Of a DNA stretch of 64,000 nt, positions 60,768-64,000 are shown one piece after another. The notes under the pieces were generated by a model that did no database searches, had not been told where the DNA came from, and worked only from the letters and a program-made list of their open reading frames with translations. Location of the stretch: NCBI RefSeq assembly GCF_029892155.1, contig NZ_JARZAG010000002.1, positions 186,001 through 250,000 on the forward strand, given 5' to 3'. A program made the position numbers and the translations under genes. This DNA comes from Kitasatospora sp. GAS204B (GTDB taxonomy: Bacteria; Actinomycetota; Actinomycetes; Streptomycetales; Streptomycetaceae). Position 1 is the stretch's first letter. Each line of letters begins with the position of its first letter.

Positions 60768-63179
60768 TTGACCGTCGCTGCCTCAGTTGCCCTGCCCTCA
60801 CAGGGAAACGCCGATGCCGCCCAGACCGACCCCGGTACCGCGCTGCTCCGGCTGCTCACCGACCGAAGCGCCGACCTCCCCCAGGTGGACCCCGGCCACG
60901 TCGCCGCCGCCGCGCTGCGCGGCCGTCATGCCGGCTCGGACTTCGCCGAGTTGCGCGGGCTGGCCGTGGACGCCGCCGCCTCGATGATCGCCGAGGACCC
61001 CCAGTACTCGAAGCTGGCCGCCCGGCTGCTCGCCCAGGAGATCGCCGACGAGGCGAACGGCCAGGGCGCCACCTCGTTCACCGCCTCGATCGCCGTCGGC
61101 CACGCCGAGGGCCTGATCGGCGACACCACCGCCGCCTTCGTGGCCAAGCACGCCGCCGCGCTGGACGCGCTGATCGACGAGCGGGGCGACGACCGCTTCG
61201 AGTACTTCGGCCTGCGCACCGTGCAGTCCCGCTACCTGCTGCGCCACCCGATCACCCGCAAGGTGGTGGAGCGCCCGCAGCACTTCCTGCTCCGGGTCGC
61301 CTGCGGCCTGGCGGTGGGCGACAGCGAGCAGTCGGTGGCCGAGGTGGCCGAGCTGTACAAGCTGATGAGCCGTCTGGAGTACCTGACCAGCTCGCCGACC
61401 CTGTTCAACTCCGGTACCCGGCACCCGCAGATGTCCAGCTGCTACCTGCTGGACTCGCCGCTGGACAACCTGGACTCGATCTACTCCCGGTACGCGCAGA
61501 TCGCCCGGCTCTCCAAGCACGCCGGCGGCATCGGCCTGTCCTACAGCCGGATCCGCTCGCGCGGCAGCCTGATCCGCGGCACCAACGGCAAGTCCAACGG
61601 CATCGTGCCGTTCCTGCGCACCCTGGACTCCTCGGTCGCCGCCGTCAACCAGGGCGGCCGCCGCAAGGGCGCGGCCTGCGTCTACCTGGAGACCTGGCAC
61701 GCGGACATCGAGGAGTTCCTCGAACTGCGGGACAGCACCGGCGAGGAGGCCCGCCGCACCCACAACCTCAACCTGGCGCACTGGATCCCGGACGAGTTCA
61801 TGCGCCGGGTCAACGCCAACGAGGACTGGTCGCTCTTCTCCCCCGCCGACGTGCCCGAGCTGGTCGACCTGTGGGGCGCGGAGTTCGACGAGGCGTACCG
61901 CAAGGCCGAGCTGGCCGGCAAGGCCGTGCGCACCATCCCCGCGCAGACCCTGTACGCCCGCATGATGCGCACCCTGGCGCAGACCGGCAACGGCTGGATG
62001 ACCTTCAAGGACGCCGCCAACCGCGCCGCCAACCAGACCGCGCTGCCCGGCCGCACGGTGCACTCCTCCAACCTGTGCACCGAGATCCTGGAGGTCACCG
62101 ACGACTCGGAGACCGCGGTCTGCAACCTGGGCTCGGTCAACCTCGGTGCCCACGTGGCCGCCGGCGCCACCGCGGCCGACCTCGTGGACGCCATGGACTG
62201 GGAGCGGCTGGACGCCACCGTGCGCACCGCCGTGACCTTCCTGGACCGCGTGGTGGACATCAACTTCTACCCGACCACCGAGGCGGCCACCTCCAACTCC
62301 CGCTGGCGCCCGGTGGGTCTGGGCGTGATGGGCCTTCAGGACGTCTTCTTCCAGCTCGGCCTGGACTTCGACTCCGCCGAGGCCAAGCGGCTCTCCACGC
62401 TGATCGCCGAGCGGATCATGCTGACCGCCTACGAGCGCTCCAGCGAGCTGGCCGAGCAGTTCGGGCAGCACCCGGCCTACGCCGAGACCCGCGCGGCCCG
62501 CGGCCAGCTGCACATCGACCACTTCGCCGGCGCCGCCCCGCAGTGGACCGAGCGCTGGACGGCGCTGCGCGCCACCATCGCCCGCACCGGCCTGCGCAAC
62601 TCGCTGCTGCTGGCGATCGCGCCGACCGCGACCATCGCCTCGATCGCCGGCGTCTACGAGTGCATCGAGCCGCAGGTCTCCAACCTCTTCAAGCGCGAGA
62701 CCCTCTCCGGCGAGTTCCTCCAGGTCAACCCGTACCTGGTGCGCGAGTTGAAGGAGCTGGGCGTCTGGGACCAGCAGACCCGCGACGCGCTGCGCGAGGC
62801 CAACGGCTCGGTGCAGGAGCTCTCCTGGCTGCCGGCCGAGCTGCGCTCGCGCTACCGCACCGCCTGGGAGCTGCCGCAGCGCGCACTGATCGACCTGGCC
62901 GCGGCCCGCCAGCCGTACCTGGACCAGAGCCAGTCGCTGAACCTCTTCATGGCCGCCCCCACCATCGGCAAGCTCAGCTCGATGTACGCCTACGCCTGGA
63001 AGGTGGGGCTGAAGACCACCTACTACCTGCGTTCGCGCCCGGCCACCCGGATCGCCCAGGCCGCCTCCGGCGCCGCGCGCACCGCGGCGCCCCTGCCCGC
63101 TCCCACCATGAGCCAGGCCGAGCAGGACGCGATCGCCTGCTCCCTGGAGAACCCCGAGTCCTGCGAGGCCTGCCAGTGA
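60768..63179 (+). CDS. nrdA: Class Ia ribonucleoside-diphosphate reductase alpha subunit
   Basis: An 803-residue catalytic subunit reducing ribonucleoside diphosphates. Visible are SSPTLFNSGTRHPQMSSCYL (first active-site Cys), SSNLCTEILEV (thiyl Cys), the partner region CNLGSVNL and the C-terminal redox pair in ESCEACQ. The N-terminal about 60 residues precede the ten-stranded barrel. A TTG start at 60768 with AGGAGAG fits best. Expression is controlled by the B12 riboswitch and NrdR boxes upstream. It overlaps nrdB by 4 bp. Confidence 0.94.
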   Translation: MTVAASVALPSQGNADAAQTDPGTALLRLLTDRSADLPQVDPGHVAAAALRGRHAGSDFAELRGLAVDAAASMIAEDPQYSKLAARLLAQEIADEANGQGATSFTASIAVGHAEGLIGDTTAAFVAKHAAALDALIDERGDDRFEYFGLRTVQSRYLLRHPITRKVVERPQHFLLRVACGLAVGDSEQSVAEVAELYKLMSRLEYLTSSPTLFNSGTRHPQMSSCYLLDSPLDNLDSIYSRYAQIARLSKHAGGIGLSYSRIRSRGSLIRGTNGKSNGIVPFLRTLDSSVAAVNQGGRRKGAACVYLETWHADIEEFLELRDSTGEEARRTHNLNLAHWIPDEFMRRVNANEDWSLFSPADVPELVDLWGAEFDEAYRKAELAGKAVRTIPAQTLYARMMRTLAQTGNGWMTFKDAANRAANQTALPGRTVHSSNLCTEILEVTDDSETAVCNLGSVNLGAHVAAGATAADLVDAMDWERLDATVRTAVTFLDRVVDINFYPTTEAATSNSRWRPVGLGVMGLQDVFFQLGLDFDSAEAKRLSTLIAERIMLTAYERSSELAEQFGQHPAYAETRAARGQLHIDHFAGAAPQWTERWTALRATIARTGLRNSLLLAIAPTATIASIAGVYECIEPQVSNLFKRETLSGEFLQVNPYLVRELKELGVWDQQTRDALREANGSVQELSWLPAELRSRYRTAWELPQRALIDLAAARQPYLDQSQSLNLFMAAPTIGKLSSMYAYAWKVGLKTTYYLRSRPATRIAQAASGAARTAAPLPAPTMSQAEQDAIACSLENPESCEACQ

Positions 63180-64000
63180 GTACCCCAGCTCGCGAGAAGA
63201 TGCTGCTCGACCCCGGCTTCGAGCTGACCCTGCGTCCGATGCGCTACCCGTCGTTCTACGACCGCTACCGCGACGCGATCAAGAACACCTGGACCGTCGA
63301 GGAGGTGGACCTGCACTCCGACGTCGCCGACCTGGCCAAGCTGAGCGAGGGCGAGCGCCACCTGATCGGCCGGCTGGTCGCCTTCTTCGCCACCGGGGAC
63401 TCGATCGTCGCCAACAACGTGGTGCTGAGCCTCTACAAGCACATCAACTCGCCCGAGGCCCGGCTCTACCTGTCCCGGCAGCTGTTCGAGGAGGCCGTGC
63501 ACGTCCAGTTCTACCTGACGCTGCTGGACACCTACCTGCCCGACCCGGACGACCGCGCGGCGGCCTTCGACGCGGTGGAGAACATCCCCTCCATCCACCA
63601 GAAGGCCCAGTTCTGCTTCAAGTACATGAACGCGGTCGACCACCTGGACTCGTTGCAGACCAAGGAGGACCGCCGGGCCTTCCTGCTCAACCTGATCTGC
63701 TTCGCCGCCTGCGTCGAGGGCCTCTTCTTCTACGGCGCCTTCGCCTACGTGTACTGGTTCCGCAGCCGCGGCCTGCTGCACGGCCTGGCCACCGGCACCA
63801 ACTGGGTCTTCCGCGACGAGTCCATGCACATGGACTTCGCCTTCTCGGTGGTGGACACGGTCCGCGCGGAGGAGCCCGACCTCTTCGACGACGAGATGGC
63901 CGAGCAGGTCACCGCGATGCTGGAGGAGGCCGTCGAGGCCGAGCTGCAGTTCGCCCGCGACCTGTGCGGCGAGGGCCTGCCGGGCATGAACACCGAGTCC
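63176..64000 (+). CDS. nrdB: Class Ia ribonucleotide reductase beta subunit, C-terminus cut by window edge
   Basis: The first 275 residues of the radical-generating subunit. Iron ligands lie in LFEEAVHVQFY and in RDESMHMDFAF; ENIPSIHQKAQFCFKYMNAV and FAACVEGLFFYGAFAYVYWF are typical NrdB segments. The start is GTG 63176 overlapping the nrdA stop (GTGA). The final part, including the C-terminal tail that docks on NrdA, is outside the window. Confidence 0.94.
   Translation, partial: MSTPAREKMLLDPGFELTLRPMRYPSFYDRYRDAIKNTWTVEEVDLHSDVADLAKLSEGERHLIGRLVAFFATGDSIVANNVVLSLYKHINSPEARLYLSRQLFEEAVHVQFYLTLLDTYLPDPDDRAAAFDAVENIPSIHQKAQFCFKYMNAVDHLDSLQTKEDRRAFLLNLICFAACVEGLFFYGAFAYVYWFRSRGLLHGLATGTNWVFRDESMHMDFAFSVVDTVRAEEPDLFDDEMAEQVTAMLEEAVEAELQFARDLCGEGLPGMNTES

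Overview
The window is about 64 kb of very GC-rich actinobacterial DNA. WblE, a SigH-type sigma factor with its anti-sigma partner, nickel superoxide dismutase, DasR/DasABC-D and a B12-riboswitch nrdAB operon together indicate a Streptomycetaceae chromosome (Streptomyces or Kitasatospora). From memory, the order malic enzyme - amino-acid ABC transporter - sodX/sodN - anti-sigma/sigH - DAG kinase - wblE - histidine kinase - nagB - das genes - dasR - nrdAB follows the S. coelicolor core around SCO5261 to SCO5225. The window begins inside an alcohol dehydrogenase-like gene and ends inside nrdB.

Core left part (1-23.6 kb): malic enzyme; a polar amino-acid ABC transporter with two tandem substrate-binding lipoproteins; a CGNR zinc-finger regulator; sodX and sodN divergently arranged; a GNAT; the anti-sigma/sigma pair; a membrane protein and a DAG kinase-like protein; wblE; a PdtaS-type histidine kinase; and the GlcNAc/chitin regulon. 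That regulon has nagB, a second DasA-like lipoprotein, dasD, dasC, dasB, dasA and divergent dasR. Paired DasR (dre) operators are visible upstream of dasA, of the second dasA, and unexpectedly of the histidine kinase.

Accessory block (23.7-60.3 kb), between dasR and nrdA: a PIN-type toxin/antitoxin pair; a WhiJ-like regulatory array (two XRE/DUF5753 regulators, a DUF397 protein, two DUF6879-like proteins, small proline-rich peptides, a GNAT); a three-gene STAND/NACHT ATPase operon in which the first and last genes carry TTA (bldA) codons near their starts; a compact five-gene probable biosynthetic/export operon (PhyH-type dioxygenase, DUF6271 glycosyltransferase-like protein, ODC-fold decarboxylase, GNAT, MFS exporter) with a dre-like site in its upstream region; a DUF3311-mctP monocarboxylate transporter; a phosphatase; a secreted GH27 alpha-galactosidase with a ricin-type lectin; TetR, GNAT and LamG-type proteins; and a tightly overlapping nine-gene envelope-polysaccharide cluster (one GT2, three GT4, a large polytopic protein, a flippase, a pyruvyltransferase and others) with a convergent glycosidase.

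Core right end (60.3-64 kb): nrdA and nrdB (class Ia ribonucleotide reductase), preceded by two NrdR boxes 31 bp apart and a cobalamin riboswitch.

The two most interesting unexplained units are the 34.3-39.6 kb operon and the adjacent divergent STAND operon. They share one 349-bp intergenic region that holds the dre-like site, so GlcNAc sensing and bldA-dependent development may meet there.
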